A stretch of 64,000 nucleotides of DNA from Pandoraea norimbergensis (GTDB lineage Bacteria; Pseudomonadota; Gammaproteobacteria; Burkholderiales; Burkholderiaceae): the NCBI RefSeq assembly GCF_001465545.3, contig NZ_CP013480.3:4898001-4962000 (forward strand), given 5' to 3'. A program made the translations under genes and the position numbers. The notes under the pieces are model-generated. The model was not told where the DNA came from and ran no database searches. It worked only from the letters and a program-made list of their open reading frames with translations. Each line of letters opens with the position of its first letter. Within the stretch, counting starts at the first letter, position 1. Positions 30,169 through 39,785 of the stretch are shown here, in pieces.

Positions 30169-33100
30169 CGCGTCTGACCGTCCGGGGTGTCGCTGACGGC
30201 ATGGCCGCCATGGTCGCCGTGATTGCCATCATCCGACGGGCCGAAGCGCCGCTCGCGCCAGGCCCGCGCACGCATGGCCAAACGATCGAACCACAGGTAG
30301 ATCACCGGCGTGGTGAAGAGCGTGAGCACCTGACTGACCATCAGGCCGCCGACCATCGTGATACCGAGCGGCTGACGCAGCTCGGAGCCCACGCCCGAAC
30401 CCAGCATCAGCGGCAACGCGCCGAGTACGGCAGCCATCGTCGTCATCAGAATCGGGCGGAAGCGCAGCAGACACGCCTGATAGATCGCCTCGCGCGGCGC
30501 CATACCGTGCTCGCGCTCGGCCTCCAGCGCGAAGTCGATCATCATGATGGCGTTCTTCTTGACGATACCGATCAGCAAGATGATGCCGATGATCGCGATG
30601 ATGCTGATGTCGTTGCCCGAGACCATCAGTGCGAGCAACGCGCCCACGCCCGCCGACGGCAGCGTCGACAGAATGGTGATCGGGTGGATATAGCTCTCGT
30701 AGAGCACGCCCAGCACGATGTACATCGTCACCACGGCGGCGAGAATCAGCCACAACGTGTTCGAGAGCGACGCCTGGAACGCCTGCGCCGCGCCCTGGAA
30801 GGTGGTCTGCGTGCTGATCGGCAGGCCGATGGACGCTTCGGCTTCGGTAATCGCCTTGACGGCGTCCCCGAGCGACGCGCCCTTCGCAAGGTTGAACGAA
30901 ATCGTCGCGGACGGGAACTGGCTCTGGTGGTTGATTGCGAGCGGCGTGGGCTTCTCGGTAATCGTCGCGAACGACGACATCGGCACCTGCACGCCGGTGT
31001 TCGACGCCACGTAGATACTCTTCAACGCATCGGGGCCGCGCTGGAAGTCGGAGGACACCTCGAGCACCACGCGATACTGCGACGCCTGCGTGTAAATCGT
31101 CGAAATCAGCCGCTGGCCAAACGCGCTGTACAGCGTCTGGTCGACGGCCGCGGGGGTCACGCCAAGGCGGCTGGCCGTGTCGCGATCGATCTCCACATAC
31201 GCTTGCAAACCGTTGACCTGCAAGTCGCTCGTCACGTCGGCCAGCAACGGCACATGTTTGAGCTTCTCGACGAGTTTGGGCACCCAGATGCCCAGCGTGT
31301 CCAGACTCGGGTCCTGCAATGTGAATTGATATTGCGTACGGCTGATGCGGTCTTCGATCGTCAGATCCTGCACCGGCTGCATGTACAGCGCGATGCCCGG
31401 CACGTGCTCCAGCTCCGGCTGCAAACGGCGAATGACGGCCGAGGCATCGAGCCCGCGCACGTCCTTGTCTTTCAGATTGATGAGCAAGCGGCCGCTGTTG
31501 AGCGTGGCGTTCACCCCGTCGACACCGATGAACGACGACACCGATTCGACCGCCGGATCTTTGAGCACTTCATTCACGAGCGCCAGTTGACGCTCACCCA
31601 TGGCGGCGAACGAAATCGACTGCGGCGCTTCCGAAATCCCCTGAATCACCCCCGTGTCCTGCACCGGGAAGAAGCCCTTGGGCACCCACATATAGAGCAG
31701 CACCGTGAGCACGAGCGTGCCAAGCGCGACGAACAGCGTCGCAGTCTGACGGTCGAGCACCCACGTGAGCCATTCGCCGTACTTGGCGATGATGCGGTCG
31801 AACATCTCGCCGGTCTTGCGGTAGAACTTGCCCTGCTTCTCTTCCGGCACATGGCGCAGCAGCTTCGCGCACATCATCGGCGTGAGCGTCAGAGAGACGA
31901 CCGCAGAAATCAGGATCGAGACCGCCAGCGTGACGGCAAACTCGCGGAACAACCGGCCCACTACGTCGCCCATGAACAGCAGCGGAATCAGCACGGCGAT
32001 CAGCGAGAAGGTCAGCGAAATAATCGTGAAGCCGATCTGCTCGGCGCCCTTGAGCGCCGCCTGAAGCGGCTTTTCGCCCTGCTCCAGATAGCGCGTGATG
32101 TTCTCGATCATCACGATGGCATCGTCGACGACGAAACCCGTGGCAATCGTCAACGCCATGAGCGTGAGGTTGTTGATCGAGAAGCCCGCGAGATACATCA
32201 CGCCGAATGTGCCGATCAGCGAGAGCGGCACCGCCACGCTCGGAATGATGGTGGCCGAGACGTTGCGCAGGAAGACGAAGATCACCATCACCACCAGCGC
32301 GACGGCGAGCACCAGTTCGAATTGCACGTCGGCGACCGACGCGCGAATCGTCGTCGTACGGTCGGTCAGCAGCTTCATGTCGACGCTGCCGGGCAGCGCA
32401 CCCTGCAACTGCGGCAGCAGTGCCTTGACCTTGTTGACCGTCTCGATCACGTTGGCGCCCGGCTGGCGCTGCACGTTCACGACGATGGCCGGCGTGGTGT
32501 CGGCCCACGCGGCGAGCTTGGTGTTCTCTGCGCCGTCGATCACGTCGGCGATGTCGGACAGACGAATCGGGCCGCCGTTCTTGTAAGCGATGACGAGATT
32601 GCGATATTCATCCGCCGACGCCAGTTGGTCGTTGGCGTCGATGGTCGAGGCACGCAGCGGGCCGTCGAAACTCCCCTTGGCCTGATTGACGTTGGCTGCT
32701 GCGATCGACGTGCGCACGTCTTCGATGTTCAGGCCATACGACGTAATAGCACGCGGGTTGACCTGAATACGCACCGCCGGACGCTGCCCGCCCGAAATGC
32801 TCACGAGGCCAATGCCGGGCAACTGCGAGATCTTCTGCGCCACGCGCGTGTCGACCAGATCCTCCAGCTTGGGCAGCGGCATGGTCTTCGACATGATCGC
32901 CAGCGTGATGATCGGGGTGTCCGCCGGGTTGACCTTGTTATAGATCGGCGGCATCGGCAGGTCGCTCGGCAGCAGGTTGCTGGCGCTATTGATGGCGGCC
33001 TGCACCTCCTGCTCAGCAACGTCGAGCCCGAGATCGAGCGAGAACTGCAAGGTGATCACCGAGGCGCCGCCCGAACTCGTCGACGACATCTGGTTGAGGC

Positions 33101-33326
33101 CCGGCATCTGGCCGAACTGACGCTCAAGCGGTGCCGTGACCGAAGACGTCATCACATCCGGACTCGCGCCCGGATAGAGCGTGACGACCTGAATAGTCGG
33201 GTAGTCGACTTCCGGCAGTGCCGAGATCGGCAACAGCCGGTAGGCGACAAAACCGGCGAGCAGAATCGCCAGCATCAGCAGCGATGTGGCAACCGGTCGG
33301 AGAATAAACGGGCGGGACGGATTCAT
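30165..33326 (-). CDS. mdtB: RND multidrug efflux permease, MdtB type
   Basis: 1053 residues from ATG 33326 ([17 protein letters not shown], the typical MdtB start); the upstream 13 residues of the open frame are ignored. HAE-1 RND fold. Marks seen: [26 protein letters not shown] in the first porter domain, [18 protein letters not shown] with the paired Asp of TM4, and [20 protein letters not shown] near TM10. It is the partner of the next gene in the pump heterotrimer. It is separated from mdtA by 128 bp without a visible terminator. Confidence 0.94.
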   Translation of the reverse strand: MNPSRPFILRPVATSLLMLAILLAGFVAYRLLPISALPEVDYPTIQVVTLYPGASPDVMTSSVTAPLERQFGQMPGLNQMSSTSSGGASVITLQFSLDLGLDVAEQEVQAAINSASNLLPSDLPMPPIYNKVNPADTPIITLAIMSKTMPLPKLEDLVDTRVAQKISQLPGIGLVSISGGQRPAVRIQVNPRAITSYGLNIEDVRTSIAAANVNQAKGSFDGPLRASTIDANDQLASADEYRNLVIAYKNGGPIRLSDIADVIDGAENTKLAAWADTTPAIVVNVQRQPGANVIETVNKVKALLPQLQGALPGSVDMKLLTDRTTTIRASVADVQFELVLAVALVVMVIFVFLRNVSATIIPSVAVPLSLIGTFGVMYLAGFSINNLTLMALTIATGFVVDDAIVMIENITRYLEQGEKPLQAALKGAEQIGFTIISLTFSLIAVLIPLLFMGDVVGRLFREFAVTLAVSILISAVVSLTLTPMMCAKLLRHVPEEKQGKFYRKTGEMFDRIIAKYGEWLTWVLDRQTATLFVALGTLVLTVLLYMWVPKGFFPVQDTGVIQGISEAPQSISFAAMGERQLALVNEVLKDPAVESVSSFIGVDGVNATLNSGRLLINLKDKDVRGLDASAVIRRLQPELEHVPGIALYMQPVQDLTIEDRISRTQYQFTLQDPSLDTLGIWVPKLVEKLKHVPLLADVTSDLQVNGLQAYVEIDRDTASRLGVTPAAVDQTLYSAFGQRLISTIYTQASQYRVVLEVSSDFQRGPDALKSIYVASNTGVQVPMSSFATITEKPTPLAINHQSQFPSATISFNLAKGASLGDAVKAITEAEASIGLPISTQTTFQGAAQAFQASLSNTLWLILAAVVTMYIVLGVLYESYIHPITILSTLPSAGVGALLALMVSGNDISIIAIIGIILLIGIVKKNAIMMIDFALEAEREHGMAPREAIYQACLLRFRPILMTTMAAVLGALPLMLGSGVGSELRQPLGITMVGGLMVSQVLTLFTTPVIYLWFDRLAMRARAWRERRFGPSDDGNHGDHGGHAVSDTPDGQTR

Positions 33327-33454
33327 TGGCAGCGTCGGGGGAGCATCTCTATGGGCGGCGTGCAAGCGGGCACCGGCATGGGCGCCGTGCCCGCGTATTC
33401 GATCAGCGGGTTCAGCAGGGGCGGCAAGGGCAGCAGGCTCACGCTCGCCGCACC

Positions 33455-34828
33455 TTACTGCCCCGGACGGCGATGGCTGCCATTGCTATTGCGCTTCTCG
33501 CCCGGCTGGCGCGGTGCGGTGGCCGCCGCACGGCTCTCGGCAGTGATCACCTCCACCTTGGCGCCGTCGCGCAGCTTGTCCATGCCGTCGATCACGAGCT
33601 TCTCGCCCGGCTCGATGCCCGACTCGACCGCGACGTTGGTGCCGTCGGTCGGTCCGAGCTTCACGGTCTTGAGCTTGACGGTCTGGTCGGCCTGCACGGC
33701 ATACACGAAGCTGCCCTGCGTGCCGCGCTGCACGGCCGCGCTCGGCACGAGCGTTGCATCCTTGAGCGTATCGACCAGCATCTTCACGTTGACGAACTGG
33801 TTCGGGAACAGCATGCCTTCGGTATTGGCAAACGCCGCCTTGAGCTTGACGGTGCCCGTCGTCGTATCGATCTGGTTGTCGATGGAGGCGAGTTTGCCGC
33901 TGGCCAGCTTGATCTTGCCCGCCCGGTCGAATGCCTCGACCGGCAGCGCCTCACCGGCACGCGTGCGCTTGACCACGCGCGGCAGGTTGTCTTCGGGAAT
34001 CGTGTACACGACCGTGATGGGCGTGACTTCGTTGATGATCACGATGCCGTTGGTGTCGGACGCGTGGATGATATTGCCCGGGTCCACCTGACGCAGGCCG
34101 GCCAGTCCCGAGACCGGCGCGGTGACGCTGGCGTAGTTCAATTGCAGGCGGGCGTTGTCCAACTGGCCCTGATCGGACTTGACCGTGCCTTCATATTGTT
34201 TGACGAGCGCGCGCTGGGTATCCACGGTCTGCGCGGCAATCGAGTCCTGCTTGAGCAGCGTCTCGTAGCGCGCCAGATCGAGCTGCGCATTCTTGAGCAG
34301 CGCCTGATCGTGGGCGAGTTGGCCTTCCTGCTGGGTCACCACGACCTGGAACGGCCGCGGGTCGATCTCGGCGAGCAACTGGCCTTCCTTGACCATGTCG
34401 CCTTCCTTGAAGTGCACCTTCATCAACTGACCGTCCACGCGCGAATGCACGATGACGCTGCGCGTCGGGGTCACGGTGCCAAGGCCGTTGAGGAACACGG
34501 GCAGGTCGCCCTTCTTCGCGTCCACCGCCGTCACCGGCGTGGCCGGCATGCCCCCAGCGCCGGCCATACCGGCGGGCGGGCCGCCGCGACGGCCACCCTG
34601 CTGGGCAGGCCCTTGGGCGTTCTGGGCCTGTAGGCGGTAGTAAACACCGCCTGCGATCAACACCAGAATCAACCCGATCACGCCCGGCACGAGCCAGCGG
34701 CGCTTGCGCGAGGCCGGTGGGGTTGCCCCCATGTCGCGGCGCGCCCCGGCTGCGGGGGACGTGGGCGGCACTGACGAACGACCGGAATCGTTCGGTTGGT
34801 CGGAACCGTGGGGACCGTGCTCGGTCAT
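33455..34828 (-). CDS. mdtA: RND periplasmic adaptor protein, MdtA type
   Basis: 457 residues. A hydrophilic start ([16 protein letters not shown]) precedes a single anchor helix at ~46-63 ([19 protein letters not shown]), then a Gly/Pro-rich linker and the adaptor modules: beta-barrel/lipoyl halves ([32 protein letters not shown]), coiled coil (~150-210), second lipoyl half ([21 protein letters not shown]) and a C-terminal barrel ([20 protein letters not shown]). It links MdtBC to the outer-membrane channel. First gene of the operon. The Arg/Pro/Asn tail is longer than in E. coli MdtA. Confidence 0.93.
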   Translation of the reverse strand: MTEHGPHGSDQPNDSGRSSVPPTSPAAGARRDMGATPPASRKRRWLVPGVIGLILVLIAGGVYYRLQAQNAQGPAQQGGRRGGPPAGMAGAGGMPATPVTAVDAKKGDLPVFLNGLGTVTPTRSVIVHSRVDGQLMKVHFKEGDMVKEGQLLAEIDPRPFQVVVTQQEGQLAHDQALLKNAQLDLARYETLLKQDSIAAQTVDTQRALVKQYEGTVKSDQGQLDNARLQLNYASVTAPVSGLAGLRQVDPGNIIHASDTNGIVIINEVTPITVVYTIPEDNLPRVVKRTRAGEALPVEAFDRAGKIKLASGKLASIDNQIDTTTGTVKLKAAFANTEGMLFPNQFVNVKMLVDTLKDATLVPSAAVQRGTQGSFVYAVQADQTVKLKTVKLGPTDGTNVAVESGIEPGEKLVIDGMDKLRDGAKVEVITAESRAAATAPRQPGEKRNSNGSHRRPGQ

Positions 34829-35341
34829 GACTTCCTCGTTACAACGGAGTGTTTAGCGGATTCGTCCGGTGCGGACGACGTTATTTTTCTGATTGCTGCG
34901 GCGCGGCAAGCTGGCCCGGCGGGGTTCCCCGCCCCTATGCCTCGCCGAAATCGGTGGATCAGCATAGCAGACGGACGTGACACCTTTGTGGGGCAGGACC
35001 AAAAAGCGCTTTATGCCGTAAGGGACCCGGTACGCGGGAGATGGTTCGCTGTCTGGCGATGCTTCGCAGACCTGCTTATTCCCGCGTGCCGCGCCTCGCA
35101 GTGCCTGACCGCAGCGTTCTCCTCGGCCACTTGCGAAAGGCCTGCAAGGCGAGAAAGTGCGGTTGGGTGTGCATGGAAGTGGTGATGCGCAGACAGTGCG
35201 AAGCTTAAATGATGTTCGTGGAAGTGCGCGGATTTCGTGCGCTGACGGCACAGGCTCTATTATTACGCATGATTACAGGTGACCAACACTGTAATGCCCG
35301 GAAACAAAACGCGTGCAAAGCCGCACGGGGAGGCCACTATC
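34829..35341. promoter_or_regulatory. Divergent promoter region, mdtABC / two-component system
   Basis: 513 bp separate the efflux operon (leftward) from the response regulator (rightward). Open frames through it have no coding signs. It is the natural place for the response regulator's binding site, though I cannot pick a direct-repeat box with confidence. Sequence around 35260-35345 (gattacaggtgaccaacactgtaatg) is more AT-rich and probably holds the rightward promoter. Confidence 0.45.
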
Positions 35342-36088
35342 ATGACGACACAACCTGTCAGAACGAATATGAAGATTCTTGTTGTCGACGACGATCCCGA
35401 TCTGCGTGACCTGCTGCGTGAATATCTCAGCCGTCACGGCTTCTCTGTTGCTGTCATGCACGATGGCGACGGGCTAGCTGCGCGCCTCGAACGAGAGCGC
35501 CCTGCGCTGATCGTGCTCGACCTGATGATGCCGAAGGTCGACGGTCTGACGGCGCTGCGCGATCTGCGCGCACGCAACGACGACGTGCCGGTCATTTTGC
35601 TCACGGCACGCAGCGACGAAATCGACCGCATCGTCGGGCTCGAGATCGGTGCCGACGACTATCTCGGCAAGCCGTTCAGCCCGCGCGAGTTGCTCGCCCG
35701 TATCAACGCAGTGCTGCGCCGGCGCAAGTCGCCCGACGCCGCCGTGCCCGAGCAGCGCGAGAACTACACGTTTGGTCCGTTCGTACTCGACTTTCGCAGC
35801 CGCACGCTCACGCGCGATGCGCAGTTGCTCACGCTGTCCGACGGTGAGTACGGGTTGCTGCGCCTGTTGGTCAATCACGCCATGCAGGTGCTCTCGCGTG
35901 AACGCATCATCGAATTGCTTTACGGCGCCGACAGCGACGTGAACGATCGCGGCATCGACGTGCAGATCTGGCGCTTGCGCCGCCTGCTCGACGAAGACGC
36001 TCAGAGCCCGCGCTTTATCCAGACCGTGCGCGGGCGCGGTTACATCTTTGTACCCGACGGCCAGCGGGCCGATATGGCAGCCGGCTGA
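35342..36088 (+). CDS. OmpR/PhoB-family response regulator next to mdtABC
   Basis: 248 residues from ATG 35342; MKILVVDDD at 35369 is an equally possible start. Receiver domain: acidic pair then phospho-acceptor D60 (LIVLDLMMPKVDGL), Thr switch (ILLTARS), conserved Lys (DYLGKPFSPREL). A winged helix covers ~150-240 (TFGPFVLDFRSRTLTRDAQLLTLSDGEYGLLRLLVNH, then RGIDVQIWRLRRLLDED, VRGRGYIFVPDG). It is followed by its kinase and divergent from the efflux operon, its likely target. Confidence 0.92.
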   Translation: MTTQPVRTNMKILVVDDDPDLRDLLREYLSRHGFSVAVMHDGDGLAARLERERPALIVLDLMMPKVDGLTALRDLRARNDDVPVILLTARSDEIDRIVGLEIGADDYLGKPFSPRELLARINAVLRRRKSPDAAVPEQRENYTFGPFVLDFRSRTLTRDAQLLTLSDGEYGLLRLLVNHAMQVLSRERIIELLYGADSDVNDRGIDVQIWRLRRLLDEDAQSPRFIQTVRGRGYIFVPDGQRADMAAG

Positions 36089-36234
36089 TGCGCCGGGGCC
36101 CGGGTCGGTTGTTATACCGGCGTCGTACGCTATTTCCCGAAGCCTTTCGTTGGAAGGGCTTCGCTTACCGGTCTGGCAAGGACTCCGGCAATGCTGGCAA
36201 TGCTGTTAACCCCGGGCCACATGCGGAGCCCCGC

Positions 36235-37509
36235 ATGAAAGGCCGTTTCGACACGCTGTTTGGCCGTCTGGCGCTGCTTATCATTGCCGCGCTGGTCATC
36301 AGCCATTTCTCGTACCTGACGATCCTGCGCAGCGATCACGACGATACGCGCGTACAGAACGCCGCCGAACAGATGGCGTTCATCATCAAGGCGGCCGCCG
36401 AAGTCCATGACGGCCACTCGGAGCTCATGCTGCCGGATCTCGTGCAGGTGGTGCCGGCCACGTTTGCCCATGGCGACGTGTTCGAGCCGCCCAGCAAGAC
36501 TCAGCGTCTGACCACGGAACTGGCGCGCCGCCTGCCCGCCGGCACTCAGTTGCGGGTCGAGCGCACGCCGCCGCCGCGTATCTGGGCGCGTCTGCCGGGT
36601 CGCGATTACTGGATTGCCACGCCCGTGCTGTCCGTGCGCAACCCGCCCGGCACCGCCACGATCCTGCCGGGTCTGGCGGCCGTACTCGGTATCACGGTCA
36701 TCTTTGCGCTCTTTGCCGCCTGGCAATTGCAGCGCCCCGTGCGCGATATGGCGGCCGCTGCCGAGCAACTGGCCACCCATCGCATCCGCACACCGGTGAA
36801 GGAGCGCGGTCCGCTGGAAGTTCGCCAGTTGACCGAGCGCTTCAATCGCATGAGTCATGACATCGTGCAGACCGACCGCGAGCGCAACACGATGCTTGCC
36901 GGGATTGCCCACGATCTGAAAACACCGCTCGCCCGGTTGCGGCTGCGCGCTGAGATGATCGACGACACGCAGATGAGCGAGGGCATCACGCGCGATGCCG
37001 AGTCGATGACGCGCATCGTCGATCAGTTCCTGCTGTTTGCACGGGGCATCGAGTCGGATAGCGCTGCGTCGCCGGTGGAAGCACGCATGCAGTCGCTGAT
37101 TCAGCCGTTCCTCGATCAGGGCTACGCGATCGAGCTCGATCTTCAGGCGGGCCCGAGCTTCAAGCTTAAGCAGACCTATCTCGAACGTATCGTCAACAAC
37201 CTGCTCGACAATGCCGTGACGTACGGGCGCGCGCCGATGGCGATCCGCACGTCGCAAGATGCGAGCGGCTGGCAACTGGTCATCGAAGATAGCGGGCCCG
37301 GCATTCCCAATGAAGACATCAACCGGATCATTCGCCCCTTCGTGCGGCTGGACCCGGCGCGTGGCGGCAACGCGCACTGCGGGCTGGGGCTGGCGATCGT
37401 CGACAAGCTGACGCAGCAACTGGGCGGGCGCGTCTCGTTCAGCAATCGCCCGGCGGGCGGGCTGCGCGTCACGTTGATGTTCCCGCCGGACGATCCGGGT
37501 GCGGCTTAA
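36235..37509 (+). CDS. EnvZ-like sensor histidine kinase next to mdtABC
   Basis: 424 residues from ATG 36235, chosen because ggag precedes it and because the paralogue at 56230 starts at the same place in the alignment (DTLFGR). An ATG at 36088 that overlaps the regulator stop (TGATG) would add 49 residues. Span 1 is ~12-30, periplasmic part ~31-140, span 2 ~143-165, then HAMP, the phospho-acceptor H226 in GIAHDLKTPLARLRL, N box NNLLDNAVTYG, G1 DSGPGIP and G2 GHCGLGLAIV. All catalytic boxes are intact. Probably senses an envelope signal and phosphorylates the preceding regulator. Confidence 0.9.
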   Translation: MKGRFDTLFGRLALLIIAALVISHFSYLTILRSDHDDTRVQNAAEQMAFIIKAAAEVHDGHSELMLPDLVQVVPATFAHGDVFEPPSKTQRLTTELARRLPAGTQLRVERTPPPRIWARLPGRDYWIATPVLSVRNPPGTATILPGLAAVLGITVIFALFAAWQLQRPVRDMAAAAEQLATHRIRTPVKERGPLEVRQLTERFNRMSHDIVQTDRERNTMLAGIAHDLKTPLARLRLRAEMIDDTQMSEGITRDAESMTRIVDQFLLFARGIESDSAASPVEARMQSLIQPFLDQGYAIELDLQAGPSFKLKQTYLERIVNNLLDNAVTYGRAPMAIRTSQDASGWQLVIEDSGPGIPNEDINRIIRPFVRLDPARGGNAHCGLGLAIVDKLTQQLGGRVSFSNRPAGGLRVTLMFPPDDPGAA

Positions 37510-37843
37510 CGTTGTTACGTCGTACCGGTGTATTGGTGTCTCGGTGTAACACCCCGCAAGATTCTCCCCGCGCACTGACTTCTCGTCTGAAACACCCATG
37601 AAAAAACCCGCCGTCCAGCACTGGACGGCGGGTTTTATTCATTACGGGCACTGCATCACATCAAGCCACAGCCAGGCGATCCGGGATGGGGGGCAATACA
37701 ACTACTGGGCTGCTGCTTTACTGCTCTCAGGGACACGTTGGAGATGGCTCAGCGCGATGTTTCTTGTAAGACACCGCAATGACGCTTCGCCCCGCCTTCC
37801 CTGGCATGTGACCGGCAATGCCTGTCCGGCAACGACACCGGCT
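37510..37843. other. Convergent intergenic region kinase / H-NS-like gene
   Basis: 334 bp between two convergent genes. It contains the strong terminator at 37603-37636. The rest, 37640-37843, shows no gene or RNA that I recognise. Confidence 0.5.
37601..37636. terminator. Strong bidirectional intrinsic terminator
   Basis: A 16-bp perfect stem (37603-37618 with 37621-37636), GC-rich inside and with flanking A and T runs, so it works on both strands. It ends the two-component operon and may also stop leftward read-through from the H-NS-like gene. Confidence 0.95.
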
Positions 37844-38134
37844 TTACTTGATCAGGAACTTCTCTTTGTTCTTGCCAATCCACTTGGGTGCGCGACCGCG
37901 ACCCGACCACGTCTCGCCAGTCGCCGGATTCGCATACTTGGCAGCGAGCGGCGCACGGGCGGCGCGACGGCGGCCATCGGTCGTGGCAATGCCAAGGTCC
38001 TTGGCGGTCAGCTCATACTCTTGAATCTTCTGCTTGAGTTCTGCAATGACTTGCGAAACTTCCTTGGCACGAGCTTCGTCCGCTTGCTTTTCAAGCTTCT
38101 CGATCTGCGCGCGAATTTCCTTATAGTTTGCCAT
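37844..38134 (-). CDS. Small H-NS-family nucleoid-associated protein
   Basis: 96 residues from ATG 38134 (MANYKEIRAQIEKLEKQADEAR), preceded by taaggac. The first ~60 residues are a Lys/Glu-rich coiled coil for oligomerisation. The end is the H-NS DNA-binding core: YANPATGETWSGRGRAPKWI, with the G-R-G-R minor-groove hook, then GKNKEKFLIK. Such short H-NS proteins are common in several copies in Burkholderiales and silence AT-rich DNA. A markedly AT-rich gap lies directly upstream, possibly a target of the protein itself (autoregulation). Confidence 0.93.
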   Translation of the reverse strand: MANYKEIRAQIEKLEKQADEARAKEVSQVIAELKQKIQEYELTAKDLGIATTDGRRRAARAPLAAKYANPATGETWSGRGRAPKWIGKNKEKFLIK

Positions 38135-39045
38135 CTGGCGTGTCCTTACATTGTTAAAATGGATCGCCACTTAAAATAGCACGAGTTTTAACAAATTGAA
38201 AACAGCATTTCCGAAGTATGAGTCTGTGCCAGCACAAATCGCATTGAATCTCCCGAGCACAACTTCAGAATATGCACAGAATCAGGGCATGAATCCCGGA
38301 ATTTCCCCAGCATTCCTCCCGTCATTACCCCCAGCTAATGTTGGCCAATACCACGCAATCTGGTGGAAATAGCGAAGCGAGTCATCAGGACTCCGCATTG
38401 CCTGAGCCGCTGTGCAACATTCGGCAAGACTTCGTAAGGATTCGCAACAAAACCCCATGGACCACAACACAGACTGGCATCCCCAATAAAACGCAGCCCA
38501 AAATATACGATCACAAATATTTAAGAGCACGCCGATTAGTCTGTTATCCAAAACACTACTGACATTCGGGGATTTCACATCGGCGTAGCGCAATTTCCGG
38601 ATAAGCACTACGGTGAATTCGCGCAAGCCATTGGTTCAGATTCAGGCCACGCATGATGCGTGACATGAAAACGGGCCGCGCTCGTTCAACGGAATGAACA
38701 CTCACGCAATATCTGCGGATAGCTTCCATGAATTGCGCAGCAAGCCATGCTGCGTCGCGCCATCGATAAATCGGGACGGAAATTCTTTCGTTAACGTATA
38801 CGTCAATTCGCTATTGCGCACCCATGCATCAATGTCATTTCCCCGCCCGCGCCGGTTTCCGTAAGATGAGAATTGCCGTGAATGCCGATTTTCCCTCGGA
38901 ATTCTCCTGAATGCCCATCAGGTAAGGCTGAGCGTCGATTTCAAGGATCGGCATTTGCGCGTTTAGAATTAAGCAAATGACGAATTCCCGTTCTTGGTAA
39001 CTTGGCAACGGATTTCCGCCGCTTTCATTGATTCGCTCGATTCGC
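38135..39045. other. AT-rich 0.9-kb gap, no supported gene
   Basis: By eye this stretch is much richer in A and T than the rest of the window, for example around 38150-38200 and 38480-38560. Short frames exist on both strands (38338-38562 plus, 38282-38626 minus, 38835-39048 minus), but none has a convincing ribosome site, typical GC3-rich codon use, or a family signature. It holds the promoter of the H-NS-like gene and that of the acetyltransferase. It could be a regulatory region bound by H-NS or the remnant of lost genes. Confidence 0.5.
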
Positions 39046-39666
39046 ATGACAACTTCGCCCTCCGCACCGGCGCTGCCCGAGCGCCACGACATGACGCCGG
39101 TCACGCTCACCACCGCGCGCACCGTACTCCGCCCGTGGCGGACGGAAGATTTGCCCGCGTTTGCCGCCCTGAATGCCGATCGGGAAGTCATGCGCCACTT
39201 CCCGACGACACTCGACCGCGCCCAGAGCGATGCCGTCGCGCAGCGCCTGCGCAACCATATGGAAACCAACGGCTTCGGTCCGTGGGCGCTCGAGATCCCG
39301 GGGGTTACGCCGTTTGCGGGGTTTGTGGGGCTCATGCGCGTCGGATTCGACGCGCCCTTTGTCCCCGCCGTGGAAATCGGCTGGCGACTCGCCCGGCCGT
39401 GGTGGTCGAGCGGCTACGCCAGCGAAGCGGCCCGCGCGGCCGCCCGTTTCGCGTTTGAGGTACTGCAACTCGACGAGTTGGTGTCGTTCACCGTACCGGC
39501 CAATGTGCGCTCGCGTGGCGTCATGACGCGCATCGGCATGCGCCACTGTCCCGACGAGGATTTCCTGCATCCGCTGATTCCGCCGGGTCACCGGCTGCGC
39601 CGCCATGTGCTGTACCGCTTGAATGCCGACGAACTGCTTCAAGCCATGCCGCCAGCATCAACCTGA
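39046..39666 (+). CDS. GNAT-family N-acetyltransferase (RimJ/RimL-like)
   Basis: 206 residues from ATG 39046; a later ATG at 39091 (MTPVTLTTARTVLRPW) fits the usual start of the family better and may be the true one. The RimL-type layout is clear: TARTVLRPWRTEDLPAFAALNADREVM at the front, then FAGFVGLMRV, VEIGWRLARPWWSSGYASEAARAAARFAF (acetyl-CoA loop and helix), and LVSFTVPANVRSRGVMTRIGM. It transfers acetyl from acetyl-CoA to an amino group of a protein or small molecule; the acceptor is unknown. Confidence 0.9.
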   Translation: MTTSPSAPALPERHDMTPVTLTTARTVLRPWRTEDLPAFAALNADREVMRHFPTTLDRAQSDAVAQRLRNHMETNGFGPWALEIPGVTPFAGFVGLMRVGFDAPFVPAVEIGWRLARPWWSSGYASEAARAAARFAFEVLQLDELVSFTVPANVRSRGVMTRIGMRHCPDEDFLHPLIPPGHRLRRHVLYRLNADELLQAMPPAST

Positions 39667-39691
39667 TGCTGTGATGTCGATGACGCACATC

Positions 39692-39718
39692 GATCAAGTC
39701 GATCAAGTCGATCATGTC
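39692..39718. repeat. Three tandem copies of a 9-bp unit
   Basis: Units gatcaagtc, gatcaagtc and gatcatgtc follow each other 26 bp past the acetyltransferase stop, before the MFS gene. Purpose unknown; probably slippage. Confidence 0.7.
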
Positions 39719-39785
39719 GGCCGTATTTGCCATCAATTGGCGGCGCACAAGCGATCGGCGTCGTCTTAGCGATTGAAGGCGGCAC

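Noticed and set aside
30201..34091. 1296-residue open frame antisense to mdtB/mdtC
   Set aside because: Arg/His-rich translation of a strand opposite well recognised RND genes; a result of GC-rich codon bias, with no ribosome site.
36088..36234. 49-residue N-terminal extension of the first kinase
   Set aside because: Overlap with the regulator stop is suggestive, but the paralogous kinase starts at the internal site and that start has a ggag.
38282..38626. 114-residue minus-strand frame in the AT-rich gap
   Set aside because: No ribosome site, no family and no GC3 bias; likely chance.
38835..39048. 70-residue minus-strand frame (MRIERINESGG...)
   Set aside because: It overlaps the acetyltransferase promoter and start, with no ribosome site; kept only as a weak possibility.
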